A stretch of DNA of 64,000 nt from Tindallia magadiensis. GTDB lineage: Bacteria > Bacillota > Clostridia > Peptostreptococcales > Tindalliaceae. The notes beneath the pieces were generated by a model. The model saw only the letters and a list, made by a program, of their open reading frames with translations, made no database searches and had not been told where the DNA came from. Each line of letters starts with the position of its first letter. Position 1 is the stretch's first letter. Location of the stretch: positions 124,001 to 188,000 of the forward strand of contig NZ_FOQA01000006.1 in the NCBI RefSeq assembly GCF_900113635.1, read 5' to 3'. Position numbers and translations under genes: made by a program. Below, piece by piece: positions 1 through 9,401 of the stretch.

Positions 1-24
1 TATACTCTTTCTTGACAAAAACCT

Positions 25-55
25 AAAGAGTCAGGCTTCTTCAACCTGACTCTTT
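25..55. terminator. Bidirectional hairpin terminator
   Basis: An 11-bp inverted repeat (AAAGAGTCAGG at 25-35, CCTGACTCTTT at 45-55) has T-rich flanks on both sides. It lies directly after the stop of the minus-strand BCCT gene and may also end a plus-strand unit outside the window. Confidence 0.8.
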
Positions 56-58
56 GTT

Positions 59-2005
59 TTATTCCTTAAACTCTTCTTCTAAAGCATCATCAACCACTAC
101 TTCAGAAATTGCTTCTGTTAAAATATGTTTCTCTTCCACCTGTTTCAATCTCATACGAACTGCTTCTTCCACTTCAAATTCCTGATTAAAACCTTGGTAC
201 AGAGAGTAAATGATTAAGAGTAATATCACCGCAAACGGTAGTCCTGTAATAACCGTTGCTGTCTGCAGGGCTATCAATCCGCCTCCAATTAAAAGGGTTG
301 CCGCTACTACCCCTTCCATACAAGCCCAAAACACACGTTGAGGAACAGGAGAGTCCAGTTTTCCACCAGAAGTTAGGTGATCAACTACTAGTGATCCGGA
401 ATCAGAAGAAGTAACAAAAAAGACGGTCACAAGAATGATACCAATCACCGATAAGAACCTTGCCATCGGAAGATTTTCCAGCATGGCAAACAATGCAATC
501 GAAGCATCTATCTCCACCGCTGATACAATATCTGCAACACCTGTTAATTGAATATTAATGGCCGTACTTCCAAAGACGGACATCCATAAAAAGGAAACGA
601 GGGTAGGAAACAACATAACTCCAAGAATAAATTCTCGTACTGTTCTCCCCTTAGAAACTCTTGCAATAAACATTCCCACAAAAGGTGACCAAGAAATCCA
701 CCATGCCCAATAAAAAATAGTCCAGCCGCCTTGCCAATTAGTGTCTCTAAAAGTTTCTGTCCACATACTCAGTTCAGAAAACTTAGCGATATAATAACCA
801 ATGTATTGAGATAGACCATTTAAGATATATACTGTTGGTCCCAGAATTAGCACTAAAAGCATAAAGATGCCTGCTAGTCCCATATTAATTTCACTTAATT
901 TTTTGACGCCTCCATCCAGTCCTAATACTACGGATATTGTTGCAAAACCAGTAATAACTGCTATCAATATCACCTGTGTTGCTGTATTAATACTAAGCCC
1001 AAATAAATAGTTTAACCCTCCATTGATCTGAGTAACTCCAAGGCCTAAAGACGTAGCTAATCCTGTCAATGTTGCTAATACTGACAAAACATCGATCATA
1101 TTTCCCCAAAATCCATATATTTTGTTTCCAATTAACGGATAAAAAATAGATCGAATGGTTAGAGGAAGTCCTCTGTTAAACGCAAAAAAAGCTAGACCCA
1201 AGCCTACAATAGAGTAAATTGCCCAGGGATGAATTCCCCAGTGGTAAAAAGTAGTTACCATAGATGCCTGAGCTGCTTTAGCTGAGTTTGGTTCAATGCT
1301 CCCAAACATCGGGGATGGTGTGTTAAGATGCAAAATAGGCTCACCGACACTCCAAAACATAAGACCAATTCCCATTCCAGCACTCATTAGCATTGCATAC
1401 CAACCAACTTTACTAAACTCCGGCTGAGCATCATGCCCACCAATTTTAATGTTTCCAAATTTCCCAAAAGCAAATACCAGTGCGGCTACAATAAATATAT
1501 TAGCCACCATCACAAAGAACCATCCAAAGTTAGAAGTAATAAAGTTCAACGTACTTTGAAATACAGCTTCAGCCTGAGCAGGATAAATCAAGGTCATTGC
1601 AATAAAAATAACTAGTAAAACAGAAGAAAGCAATGTTACCTGAGGATGAATGTCGAAACCAAAGCCTTCCCAATTGTTTTCGCCCGGTTCTTCCATTCCA
1701 GACTCATCAAATAACGATGCCGTCGGTTTAATCTGAAGGCCTTTAAAGGGTGGTCTTTCTTTGATCGCTTTTTTTCTGGCCTCTACTTCCGCTTTCTTTA
1801 GTTTTTTTGCAAGGGCTCTTTTTGATAATATTTCCTGCCTTTTCTCTTCTTTTAACCGCTTTTCTTCCTCTTTTAGCCGTTTTTCCTCTTCTCTCTTCTG
1901 CTTCGTCAGTTCCTTTTTTTTCTCTTCATATCCTTTTTTCAGTTCTTTCTCTTCTTCTTTAAGCTTTCTTTCTTCTTCCTTCAGTCTTTTCCTTTCTTCT
2001 TCCAT
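59..2005 (-). CDS. BCCT family betaine/choline/carnitine-type transporter
   Basis: Secondary transporter of the betaine-choline-carnitine family, probably a sodium- or proton-coupled importer of a compatible solute. The body has about 12 membrane segments. The family signature is clear: a GMGIGLMFWSVGEP segment, and the tryptophan-rich block WAWWISWSPFVGMF followed by IARVSKGRTVREF. Unusually, the first 85 or so residues are almost only K, E and R, a predicted long charged helix or coiled coil on the cytoplasmic side before the first membrane segment. I chose the ATG at 2005 because GGAGGGG stands 7 bases upstream; an earlier in-frame start at 2041 has no such site. Length is 648 residues, longer than many BCCT proteins because of the extension. 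Substrate cannot be read from sequence; glycine betaine is the likeliest. It is a single-gene unit ended by the hairpin at 25-55. Confidence 0.93.
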   Translation of the reverse strand: MEEERKRLKEEERKLKEEEKELKKGYEEKKKELTKQKREEEKRLKEEEKRLKEEKRQEILSKRALAKKLKKAEVEARKKAIKERPPFKGLQIKPTASLFDESGMEEPGENNWEGFGFDIHPQVTLLSSVLLVIFIAMTLIYPAQAEAVFQSTLNFITSNFGWFFVMVANIFIVAALVFAFGKFGNIKIGGHDAQPEFSKVGWYAMLMSAGMGIGLMFWSVGEPILHLNTPSPMFGSIEPNSAKAAQASMVTTFYHWGIHPWAIYSIVGLGLAFFAFNRGLPLTIRSIFYPLIGNKIYGFWGNMIDVLSVLATLTGLATSLGLGVTQINGGLNYLFGLSINTATQVILIAVITGFATISVVLGLDGGVKKLSEINMGLAGIFMLLVLILGPTVYILNGLSQYIGYYIAKFSELSMWTETFRDTNWQGGWTIFYWAWWISWSPFVGMFIARVSKGRTVREFILGVMLFPTLVSFLWMSVFGSTAINIQLTGVADIVSAVEIDASIALFAMLENLPMARFLSVIGIILVTVFFVTSSDSGSLVVDHLTSGGKLDSPVPQRVFWACMEGVVAATLLIGGGLIALQTATVITGLPFAVILLLIIYSLYQGFNQEFEVEEAVRMRLKQVEEKHILTEAISEVVVDDALEEEFKE

Positions 2006-2147
2006 ACACAAAACCCCTCCAAGCAATATAGATAAAACCATATGATATTTCAGTTTACGATTCTAACATGTATATAACCAAAAATCCAATCATCAAACAG
2101 ATATACGGCTGTTTTTCAAGCTTTAAGGTCATGCTTTTTCCAAACAC

Positions 2148-2178
2148 AAAAGGGACCAGCCACAAACTAGGTCCCTTT
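2148..2178 (-). terminator. Hairpin after lemA-like gene
   Basis: Inverted repeat AAAGGGACC/GGTCCCTTT just downstream of the LemA stop codon. The T tract on the minus strand is weak, so termination is plausible rather than certain. Confidence 0.5.
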
Positions 2179-2206
2179 ATCAATTCTTATAACCAAGTGA
2201 CAACCA

Positions 2207-2761
2207 CTAAAAACGAACTTGTACCGCTTCTCTTTCCGAAGCTTGAACCGCTTCGAAATAGGGAATAAATTGAAAACCCATGACTCCTGCTAATACATTG
2301 CCCGGGAAGGTTTGAATTTTTGTATTATACTTCATCGCCGTATCATTATAGAACTGTCGGCTATAAGCAATTTTATTTTCCGTATCCGATAAATCTTGTT
2401 GTAGTTTCGAGAAGTTATCACTGGCTTTTAACTCTGGATATGCTTCAGCAACAGCAAATAAGGATTTCAGTGCTCCTGAAAGTTGATTCTCTGCTTGTTG
2501 ACGTTGCTCAATAGACTGTGCCTGCAGTGCTTCCGCTCTAGCCCTCGTTACTTGTTCAAAAGTCTCTTTTTCATGAGCCGCATAAGCTTTCACTGTTTCC
2601 ACTAAATTAGGTATTAAATCTGCACGACGTTTTAACTGAACATCGATCTGCGCCCATGCATTCTGAACGAAATTCCGTAATTTCACTGTGTTATTGTAAA
2701 AAATCACCAATACGATAAATAGTATCATCGTTGGTGCTAAAATCACCATTACATATTGCAT
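2207..2761 (-). CDS. lemA: LemA family protein
   Basis: LemA-family protein of 184 residues: one N-terminal membrane segment (residues 5-22) followed by a long helical-bundle domain. Recognisable family pattern: NAWAQIDVQLKRRADLIPNL, then VKAYAAHEKETFEQVTRAR and a C-terminal FPGNVLAG stretch. The biochemical role of LemA proteins is not settled. The ATG at 2761 is preferred over the one at 2767 because AAAGGGGA sits at proper distance only for the former. It follows the DUF2207 gene by about 60 bases on the same strand, a pairing common in Firmicutes, so both are likely one transcript and may act together at the membrane. Confidence 0.9.
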   Translation of the reverse strand: MQYVMVILAPTMILFIVLVIFYNNTVKLRNFVQNAWAQIDVQLKRRADLIPNLVETVKAYAAHEKETFEQVTRARAEALQAQSIEQRQQAENQLSGALKSLFAVAEAYPELKASDNFSKLQQDLSDTENKIAYSRQFYNDTAMKYNTKIQTFPGNVLAGVMGFQFIPYFEAVQASEREAVQVRF

Positions 2762-2821
2762 CTGCATTCCCCTTTCATGATCTTTTTCTTATTACCTTAA
2801 GCATGATACTTTTTTCTGATA

Positions 2822-4756
2822 TCAACGAAAATCAACACCACCTCCACCGGCGCCGCCTCCGCCACCACCGGAAAAGCCACCGCCACCGCCGCTGCTATCG
2901 GAGTCTTTACTCTGAGCTACCTTATAACTTTCTTTTACTGATCTGGTAATGCATTTCTCAGAGTCTTCCATCATTCGGTTAAATCCTTCGAAATTCATCA
3001 TGCCTGCGCTCATATACCATCCGTAACCAAACTGACGTCCATCCTGTTCCATATTAGGAAATACCATTTGTAGTTGTTTTATTACTTCTTTTGCAACACC
3101 TAATGGTATTGCATATACCAGGTATTGTTCCCAAATAACAAGAGAAGGAATTTGATGTTGATCCATCGCTGAAAAATCTTGTAAAAACTTCCGAAAAGCT
3201 TTCCATCGCACATAGTCTTCTAACCCTTTTTTTGAATACCTAGTCATTCCTTTTATGGTTAAAGCTCCTACAATAGAAACCAAAATAAAGGCTATGCTCA
3301 AAAATTGAAATGCTGACCATTTCAATAGTACCACGCCAATCCCTGCAAAAAAGGCCACTAACCCAAAGTGAATGATTTTTTCTTTTTTTGATAAAGTTTC
3401 AAAAAAATCATCTTTTTGTGTCTTTTCTTCAATGGCATAACTTAAACCCTCATAATTGCTGTGAAAAGTAGGTCGATTTGATTTTTTCTTGGTAAAGTCT
3501 TCAATTTGCCCTAGCGTTACTTGTGCGTTCGGCTGATTCTCATCCATTTGTCCAATATCCCAAAAAAGGAAACGTAAAAGCTTTTGTTCATAGAAGGATA
3601 AATCTTCTATGGGTTTGTTTTGGCGAATCAATCTATAGTCTGTCTTTCTTCCCCGACTAAAGATGCCTTTTTTTTCAGGTGCAAATTCTTGAATCACTAA
3701 ATAACCACGTCTTCCAAGATCCATAATGGTTGCCATAATCATTTCTGGTTTATGTTTATTTTTATTCCAAAGTTGACCTAACACGGCAGGAATATAGGCT
3801 CCTGGCAGTTCACGATAATAGTCTCCTACAAACTCTGTCTTATGGTACCTTAAAAATCGAAATCTTTTTGCAAAAAAGAATCCTATTCCCGCAACCAATA
3901 CCAACGGAAAACCATACAAATCCACTCTGGCCTGTCTTCTTTCTCGATTACTTTCATCGCTCCATGCTTTTTCTTCTTCAAGAATTCTTGCTAATCCAGG
4001 TCCCTTGGAAAAATAAGTTGCCTCCGGAACCAAAGAGGTCGGAAACAATGCCCTTCCTTCAAACATCGTTTCAGCAGGTAAAGGCGAAACATGCCACTGA
4101 ACTTCATTCCCACTCAATATGCTCACCTCACCATATAAAGGACCATGCCCCCAAGCTAAAATTTCATCCTGGTTAGCTCCTTCAGGCAATTCAAGCTGAA
4201 CCACAAAACTTCCAAAAGGATGCGGAGAATCAGCACCCATAAACTGATAATATAACTCCGCAACATCATCATGTACGGTTACGGCGTTATGTACCCGATA
4301 TTGAAAAGCGTACGTTTTTTTTGTATTGTTGGCATTAATGCTCCAATCCAGCAAAACACTACCGCCTCGTTCGACAGCAACAAATGTGCCTACAGGTCCT
4401 ACCCAGTAGCGAAACTCCTGATTGTTGCGGACACTGGTTATTTCTTCTGTAGAATTTGCAGGATCACCACTATGATAGGTTAAGGGTTCTCCATTTTCAT
4501 AAACCGCAATATTAGATATTTCCATATGGTCAAACAAATTTATCCACCGAGACATCCCGTTCCACTGGCCATCAAAGCGAACATCATAATATTCCATGAC
4601 GTCCATGGATCCATCTGAATTTATTTTTGCAACAACACTTACATACTCCATATCTACAGATCTGGCATGAACTGAAGTTATCCTCCCAATGCTCAAACAA
4701 AGGATTACCGTCAAAACAATAACCACTAACTTTTTATACATTTTTCCACTAGACAC
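2822..4756 (-). CDS. DUF2207 domain membrane protein, glycine-rich C terminus
   Basis: Predicted membrane protein of 644 residues with a DUF2207 extracytoplasmic domain. An N-terminal signal segment (about residues 8-30) leads into a beta-rich domain (about 32-270), then a membrane helix near 280-300, a cytoplasmic part, a pair of membrane helices near 465-505, and a tail of glycine runs ending GGGGVDFR. This order is typical of the family, whose function is unknown. Translation probably starts at GTG (4756), which has a GGGGGG stretch about 6 bases upstream; the ATG five codons later lacks a well-spaced site. The LemA gene follows on the same strand, so the two probably form an operon. Confidence 0.88.
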   Translation of the reverse strand: MSSGKMYKKLVVIVLTVILCLSIGRITSVHARSVDMEYVSVVAKINSDGSMDVMEYYDVRFDGQWNGMSRWINLFDHMEISNIAVYENGEPLTYHSGDPANSTEEITSVRNNQEFRYWVGPVGTFVAVERGGSVLLDWSINANNTKKTYAFQYRVHNAVTVHDDVAELYYQFMGADSPHPFGSFVVQLELPEGANQDEILAWGHGPLYGEVSILSGNEVQWHVSPLPAETMFEGRALFPTSLVPEATYFSKGPGLARILEEEKAWSDESNRERRQARVDLYGFPLVLVAGIGFFFAKRFRFLRYHKTEFVGDYYRELPGAYIPAVLGQLWNKNKHKPEMIMATIMDLGRRGYLVIQEFAPEKKGIFSRGRKTDYRLIRQNKPIEDLSFYEQKLLRFLFWDIGQMDENQPNAQVTLGQIEDFTKKKSNRPTFHSNYEGLSYAIEEKTQKDDFFETLSKKEKIIHFGLVAFFAGIGVVLLKWSAFQFLSIAFILVSIVGALTIKGMTRYSKKGLEDYVRWKAFRKFLQDFSAMDQHQIPSLVIWEQYLVYAIPLGVAKEVIKQLQMVFPNMEQDGRQFGYGWYMSAGMMNFEGFNRMMEDSEKCITRSVKESYKVAQSKDSDSSGGGGGFSGGGGGGAGGGGVDFR

Positions 4757-4876
4757 TTTTTTCCCCCCTTTTATATCCTGAATGAGTACTTTGATAGTAA
4801 AATCGTATCATGCAGCCTTTTTCTTTTAACCACCCTTTAAGGGTAGTTTGTTTCCAAATAGATTCAAAAACTTCAA

Positions 4877-4907
4877 AATCCCCCTACCCAAAATGGGTAG
4901 GGGGATT
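4877..4907 (-). terminator. Strong rho-independent terminator after branching enzyme
   Basis: Perfect 14-bp stem (4877-4890 with 4894-4907) with a three-base loop, followed on the minus strand by TTTTGAAGTTTTT. It separates the branching enzyme gene from the downstream DUF2207-LemA unit. Confidence 0.9.
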
Positions 4908-4910
4908 AAT

Positions 4911-6902
4911 TTAGAATGCTTTCAGAACCATTGCAGTCCGACTAGGCAAATATACAAGGATTCCTCGGTCTTTAGGGTGATTTTTCAGATCTACAGTTTC
5001 ATAAACAACCTGATGATCAATATGCCCATCACCGTCAAAACGTTTTTCGTCGGTACTTAAGATCACTTGGTATTTCCTATCTTGATAAGTCGGAATTTCT
5101 AATCCTTCAAATGATTTTTCAGGATGGAAATTATACAAAAACAAATAGCCTTTCTTTTGATAACCAATTATTTTCTTTTCATTATCGATCGTTAAGCATT
5201 TTAGGGCTGTCTCGCCCATAAGATCTTCTTCTTTCATCAAAGAAACCATCGCTTTATCAAAAGTATTAAGATCTTTATAGCGAAGAAACGGACTTTCTGC
5301 TAAGGACCATTGCCGTCGACAATACTTAAAACTCCATTGATTACCTTCTCTGGGAAAATCAATCCATTCCGGATGACCAAACTCATTTCCCATAAAAGTG
5401 AGATAACCTTCTGATCCCAAGGAAATCGTAATCAATCGTGCCATTTTATGCAACGCAATGGCTCTGTCAATCACAATGCTCCGACTTCCCTTTTCCATAC
5501 TATTATACATCTCTTTATCGGCTAATCGAAAAATAAATGTTTTATCTCCTACTAATGCCTGATCATGAGACTCAACGTATCCAACTCTCTTTTCACTAGG
5601 ACGACTGGTAGACAATTCATGATACATAGCATTCATATCCCAATCCTCGTCATTTTTTTCCAGGGTTTTTATCCAAAAGTCCGGCATACCCATTGAAAGA
5701 CGATAGTCAAAACCAATGCCACCATAATGAATTGGAAGGCACATTCCCGGCATACCGCTCATATCTTCCGCTATTGAAACAGCATCAGGTCTGACTTCTT
5801 TAATCAGCTCATTAGCAAGCTGTAAGTAGTTCAATGCTTCTACATCTGTATTAAGGCTAAAGTATTTTTTGTAATGATCGAAAGCTGTTCCTAATCCATG
5901 ATCATGATAGATCATGGATGTAACACCATCAAACCGAAAACCATCAAAGTGAAATTCCTCCATCCAGTATTTTAAGCTGGACAGTAAAAAATGAATGACT
6001 TCATGTTTTCCATAGTTAAATAATTTTGAATCCCAGGCCGAGTGAGTTCCCCTATTTCCATCATGAAAAAACTGTTGAACGGTGCCGTCAAATCCATTGA
6101 TACCTTCTGCCACATTTTTTACAGCATGAGATTGCACCATATCCATCAAAACCGTTATTCCCATTTCATGAGCCTTGTTGATTAATGATTTTAATTCCTC
6201 CGGATTACCAAACCAGGAAGAGGCTGCAAAATAATTTGAAACATGATACCCAAAAGAAGCGTAATAAGGGTGTTGCATGATGGCCATCATTTGAATTGTA
6301 TTGTATCCCTGCTCCTTTATTCGCGGCAAAACCAGCTCTTCAAATTCACGGTATGTTCCTATTCCTTCTTTTTCTTGTGCCATCCCTATGTGAACTTCGT
6401 AGATAAAAGGCGGTTGACCCGGGTTTACCTTAAAATCCTGATCTGTCCATTGAAACGGTTTTTCCGGCTTCCATATTTGTCCAGAAAAATCATGGGTTTC
6501 TTTATCCTGAACAACGCTTCGTATATAAAGAGGAATCCTATCTTTCCCCTGACCTTCTTTTACAACATGTACTTTGACTCTTGAACCATGCTGAAGAATA
6601 TGTTTATCCGGTAAATATATTTCCCATATTCCATTTTCCCTTTTTTTTAGTGGGTGCTGATACCGATCCCAGTGATTAAAATCGCCCATTAAATATAATG
6701 CATCTGCTGCCGGAGCCCATTCTCTGTAAATCCATCCATCTTTTTGTCTGTGAAAGCCAAAGTAATGATGGCCGTTTGCAAAGTCATAAAGTTTCCCTTT
6801 TTCTTTAAGAAGTACCTTTTTCAACTCTTGATATCGATTCATCCTTAGTTCTAAATCATTTGCATACGGCTTTAACCATGGATCTATTTCCAGTATTTTC
6901 AC
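4911..6902 (-). CDS. glgB: 1,4-alpha-glucan branching enzyme, eukaryote-like GH13 type
   Basis: Branching enzyme that makes alpha-1,6 links in glycogen-like glucan. Residues about 20-150 form the N-terminal CBM48-type domain, followed by the GH13 barrel and a C-terminal beta domain (663 residues). The four GH13 regions are visible: DMVQSHAVKN (from 254), DGFRFDGVTSM (nucleophile D325), SIAEDMSGMP (acid/base E379) and YVESHDQALVGDKT (D447). These versions, notably SHDQALVGDKT and GFRFDGVTSM, match eukaryotic branching enzymes (subfamily GH13_8) rather than the classic bacterial GlgB. No other glycogen gene is seen nearby; it stands alone between an IclR gene and a terminator. Start at 6902 is the first ATG; the upstream ribosome site AGGAGTGGTATCGTG is acceptable. 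Confidence 0.9.
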   Translation of the reverse strand: MKILEIDPWLKPYANDLELRMNRYQELKKVLLKEKGKLYDFANGHHYFGFHRQKDGWIYREWAPAADALYLMGDFNHWDRYQHPLKKRENGIWEIYLPDKHILQHGSRVKVHVVKEGQGKDRIPLYIRSVVQDKETHDFSGQIWKPEKPFQWTDQDFKVNPGQPPFIYEVHIGMAQEKEGIGTYREFEELVLPRIKEQGYNTIQMMAIMQHPYYASFGYHVSNYFAASSWFGNPEELKSLINKAHEMGITVLMDMVQSHAVKNVAEGINGFDGTVQQFFHDGNRGTHSAWDSKLFNYGKHEVIHFLLSSLKYWMEEFHFDGFRFDGVTSMIYHDHGLGTAFDHYKKYFSLNTDVEALNYLQLANELIKEVRPDAVSIAEDMSGMPGMCLPIHYGGIGFDYRLSMGMPDFWIKTLEKNDEDWDMNAMYHELSTSRPSEKRVGYVESHDQALVGDKTFIFRLADKEMYNSMEKGSRSIVIDRAIALHKMARLITISLGSEGYLTFMGNEFGHPEWIDFPREGNQWSFKYCRRQWSLAESPFLRYKDLNTFDKAMVSLMKEEDLMGETALKCLTIDNEKKIIGYQKKGYLFLYNFHPEKSFEGLEIPTYQDRKYQVILSTDEKRFDGDGHIDHQVVYETVDLKNHPKDRGILVYLPSRTAMVLKAF

Positions 6903-6985
6903 GATACCACTCCTAACGCCGATTTCTTTCTCTAAATGCCATTATACCCTGTTGCATTTTTTTTCGCAATTTTATGATAAAGTTA

Positions 6986-7732
6986 TTAAAACTTTGATGA
7001 GATATCACTGGCGGCTTCTTTAACGATTTGAATCATTTTTTCTTCGTCTTCAATCCGAAAAGTTGGTATTGAAAGGCTGATGGCTGCGATGCAATGAGCT
7101 AATTCATCAAAGATAGGAGCGCCATAGCAAGTAAGCCCAGCTTCTACCTCTTCCCTATCAATCGCATATCCCTTTTGCCGAACCATTTGAATATGATTCA
7201 TTATCTGTTTCTTATCAACCATCGTTGAATGGGTATACTTTTCTAAGGCTTCAGAAGAACTCATCAAGCCATCCAAACATCCATTGCTATTATATGCTAA
7301 TAGACATTTTCCTACAGAGGTTGCATATAGTTTTCTTTTATCACCAATATGAGGAACCGCTGAAAACTGTCTTTCAGGATTTGCTTTCAAAACCGTTACT
7401 GCATAAAGACCCTGAGCAATAGAAATATTAACACTTTCATTCACTTCCTGTACCAAACATTGAATCCTATGTTGCGCCCTTTTTTTCAGTTGACTAACGA
7501 TTTCTGTCTTGCTCCCAATTAAATAAGGTTTAATCGTTAAATAATATTTTTTTGTTTCATTCTCGCGGTAAACATAGCCAGCTTCTTCTAACGTTACAAT
7601 AAGCCGATGAGATGTGCTGGTTGGGTAGGTTAACGCTTCACTAATTTCTGAAATACTCCATGCGGGCTTTACTGTAAACAGCTCTAGTACTCTTAGGGCT
7701 TTTATCACTGATTGTATACTACTGGTATTCAT
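6986..7732 (-). CDS. IclR family transcriptional regulator
   Basis: DNA-binding regulator of the IclR family, 248 residues. Residues 1-60 form the winged helix-turn-helix (SISEISEALTYPTSTSHR), and the rest is the ligand-binding domain with GLTCYGAPIFDE and IAAISLSIPTFRI near the C terminus. The ATG at 7732 has GGGAGG nine bases upstream; an earlier in-frame ATG at 7759 lies inside a hairpin and has no ribosome site. It lies downstream of tryptophanase on the same strand but is separated from it by a terminator hairpin. Its targets are unknown; the tryptophanase gene and itself are the obvious first candidates. Confidence 0.9.
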   Translation of the reverse strand: MNTSSIQSVIKALRVLELFTVKPAWSISEISEALTYPTSTSHRLIVTLEEAGYVYRENETKKYYLTIKPYLIGSKTEIVSQLKKRAQHRIQCLVQEVNESVNISIAQGLYAVTVLKANPERQFSAVPHIGDKRKLYATSVGKCLLAYNSNGCLDGLMSSSEALEKYTHSTMVDKKQIMNHIQMVRQKGYAIDREEVEAGLTCYGAPIFDELAHCIAAISLSIPTFRIEDEEKMIQIVKEAASDISSKF

Positions 7733-7752
7733 TTCTAATATCCTCCCAAAAA

Positions 7753-7791
7753 TTTTCATAAGCCAGAGAGTTCACCTCCGGCTTATGAAAA
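7753..7791 (-). terminator. Terminator between tryptophanase and iclR
   Basis: Perfect 12-bp inverted repeat TTTTCATAAGCC/GGCTTATGAAAA followed on the minus strand by TTTTT. It begins 9 bases after the tryptophanase stop. It could also work as a palindromic operator for the IclR gene just downstream. Confidence 0.7.
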
Positions 7792-7799
7792 TAGTACGA

Positions 7800-9176
7800 C
7801 TACAATGGTTTTAGTTTAGCTGTAAAGTGTCTTAAAATAGGTGGTTCCCAAGTTATTTCATATCCGTTTAACTGATCCGCTCTCTCTTTAATAGCTATTA
7901 ATGCTTCTACGATAACATCCAAGTGAGATTGTGTATAGACTCTGCGAGGGACAGCTAGCCTTGTAAACTCAAATTCAGATTCAATTTGTTGTCCTGTGTC
8001 AGGATTATTGCCCATCATATAAGATCCAATATCACAGGATCTAATGCCAGCTTCTTTATATAATTCCAAGGCTAATGTCTGTGCCGGAAACTGATAATAA
8101 GGGATATGAGGCAACATTTTTTTTGCATCAATAAACAGAGCGTGTCCTCCTGCTGGAGATTGATAGGCTATTCCTGCCTTATCCAGTTTTGCTGCCAAGT
8201 ACTCTATCTGACCGATTCGATATTGTAAATAGTCAAAATTGGTTCCTTCTTGTAAGCCTATTGCCATTGCTTCTAAATCACGACCCGCAAGTCCTCCGTA
8301 AGATATAAATCCTTCCAAAGGAATGGTTCGTGCCTTAACCGTTTCATATAAAGCTGTATCTTTTTTGATACCAATCAACCCGCCCATATTAATAATCGCA
8401 TCTTTCTTGGCACTCATGGTAAAGATCTCTCCGTAACTAAACATCTCTCTGGCGATCTCTTTAATAGATTTATCCGCATATCCTTCTTCACGTTGTTTAA
8501 TAAAGTATGCATTTTCTGCATAGCGAGCTGCATCAATGCAAACCGGTATATTGTATTTTGCCGCTATTTTACTGGTTTCACGAATGTTTTCCATCGAAAC
8601 TGGTTGCCCACCTGCACTATTGTTGGTAACGGTTATGATAATAAGTCCTACCTTCTCTGGGCCATACTTTTCTATCAGTGTGACCAGACGCTCATTATCC
8701 ATATTTCCCTTAAAGGGATGATAATTCACAGTATCTTGAGCTTCTTTAATAACACAGTCAATAGCTCTTGCTCCTGCCAATTCTACATGAGCTCGCGTCG
8801 TATCAAAATGCATATTTGAAATAGCTACCTTTCCTTTTTCAAGGTACATAGGCATCACTACTTTTTCCGCCGCTCTTCCTTGATGGACAGGTTGAAAATA
8901 TTCATATCCAAAGATATCTTTCGCCGATTCCATTAAGCGCTTAAAACTTCTAGAACCAGAGTACGCTTCATCTCCCATCATGACGCCGCCCCATTGTTGA
9001 TCACTCATCGCTCCAGTACCACTATCTGTCAATAAGTCGATGTACACATCATCAGAGTCTAAGGCAAACACATTATAGTTAGCCTTCTGAATTTTTTCTT
9101 CCCGTTCTTCTCTGCTTAATACTTTAATTGGCTCTACCATTTTAATTTTAAACGGCTCCGCATAGTACTTTGTCAC
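7800..9176 (-). CDS. tnaA: Tryptophanase (tryptophan indole-lyase)
   Basis: PLP enzyme that splits L-tryptophan into indole, pyruvate and ammonia. The beta-eliminating lyase fold is clear over 458 residues: [13 protein letters not shown] near 46, [10 protein letters not shown] near 68, and the PLP lysine in SAKKD (K258). It is tryptophanase rather than tyrosine phenol-lyase: the position that is Thr124 in tyrosine phenol-lyase is Asp125 here (HFDTT), and the diagnostic Arg381 is Ile383 (RSCDIG); the C terminus LRHFTAKLK also matches TnaA. Translation starts at GTG with AGGAGAGG five bases ahead. A fair promoter (TTGTAA, 17 bases, TAATAT) lies at 9273-9301 and leaves a leader of about 90 bases with hairpins. 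No TnaC-like peptide with tryptophan was found in it. It supports amino-acid fermentation. Confidence 0.92.
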   Translation of the reverse strand: MTKYYAEPFKIKMVEPIKVLSREEREEKIQKANYNVFALDSDDVYIDLLTDSGTGAMSDQQWGGVMMGDEAYSGSRSFKRLMESAKDIFGYEYFQPVHQGRAAEKVVMPMYLEKGKVAISNMHFDTTRAHVELAGARAIDCVIKEAQDTVNYHPFKGNMDNERLVTLIEKYGPEKVGLIIITVTNNSAGGQPVSMENIRETSKIAAKYNIPVCIDAARYAENAYFIKQREEGYADKSIKEIAREMFSYGEIFTMSAKKDAIINMGGLIGIKKDTALYETVKARTIPLEGFISYGGLAGRDLEAMAIGLQEGTNFDYLQYRIGQIEYLAAKLDKAGIAYQSPAGGHALFIDAKKMLPHIPYYQFPAQTLALELYKEAGIRSCDIGSYMMGNNPDTGQQIESEFEFTRLAVPRRVYTQSHLDVIVEALIAIKERADQLNGYEITWEPPILRHFTAKLKPL

Positions 9177-9272
9177 ATAATCCTCTCCTATCTTTTTTAT
9201 TTTTCCCGTATAGCGGGAATGCTTCCCATTACCCAGAGTTGAAAAAAGCGGAAATTCGCTTCCGATATCTCA

Positions 9273-9301
9273 ATATTATCTGATCGCATCATTTTTTACA
9301 A
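9273..9301 (-). promoter_or_regulatory. Candidate tryptophanase promoter
   Basis: On the minus strand TTGTAA and TAATAT are separated by 17 bases, about 98 bases before the GTG start. Downstream, the leader holds a CGGAA/TTCCG hairpin with a T run (9241-9264) and a CCCG/CGGG hairpin (9204-9216). Confidence 0.5.
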
Positions 9302-9401
9302 GTATTTCAGAAAACTTTTACAACTATTTTCCGGTTGGCTTTTTGAAAATTATTTGCATTTTTCAATAGAAGATGATATTCTGTATTAGCTCTTTTAGAA
9401 A

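Noticed and set aside
1761-2045. Plus-strand frame rich in S and F opposite the BCCT coil
   Set aside because: Mirror image of the K/E-rich code of the real gene; no ribosome site or family.
7753-7791. Palindrome as the IclR operator
   Set aside because: Its place right after the tryptophanase stop and the following T run favour a terminator; operator use is not excluded.
9203-9235. Ten-codon frame [10 protein letters not shown] in the tryptophanase leader as a TnaC-like peptide
   Set aside because: It has no tryptophan residue and no convincing ribosome site.
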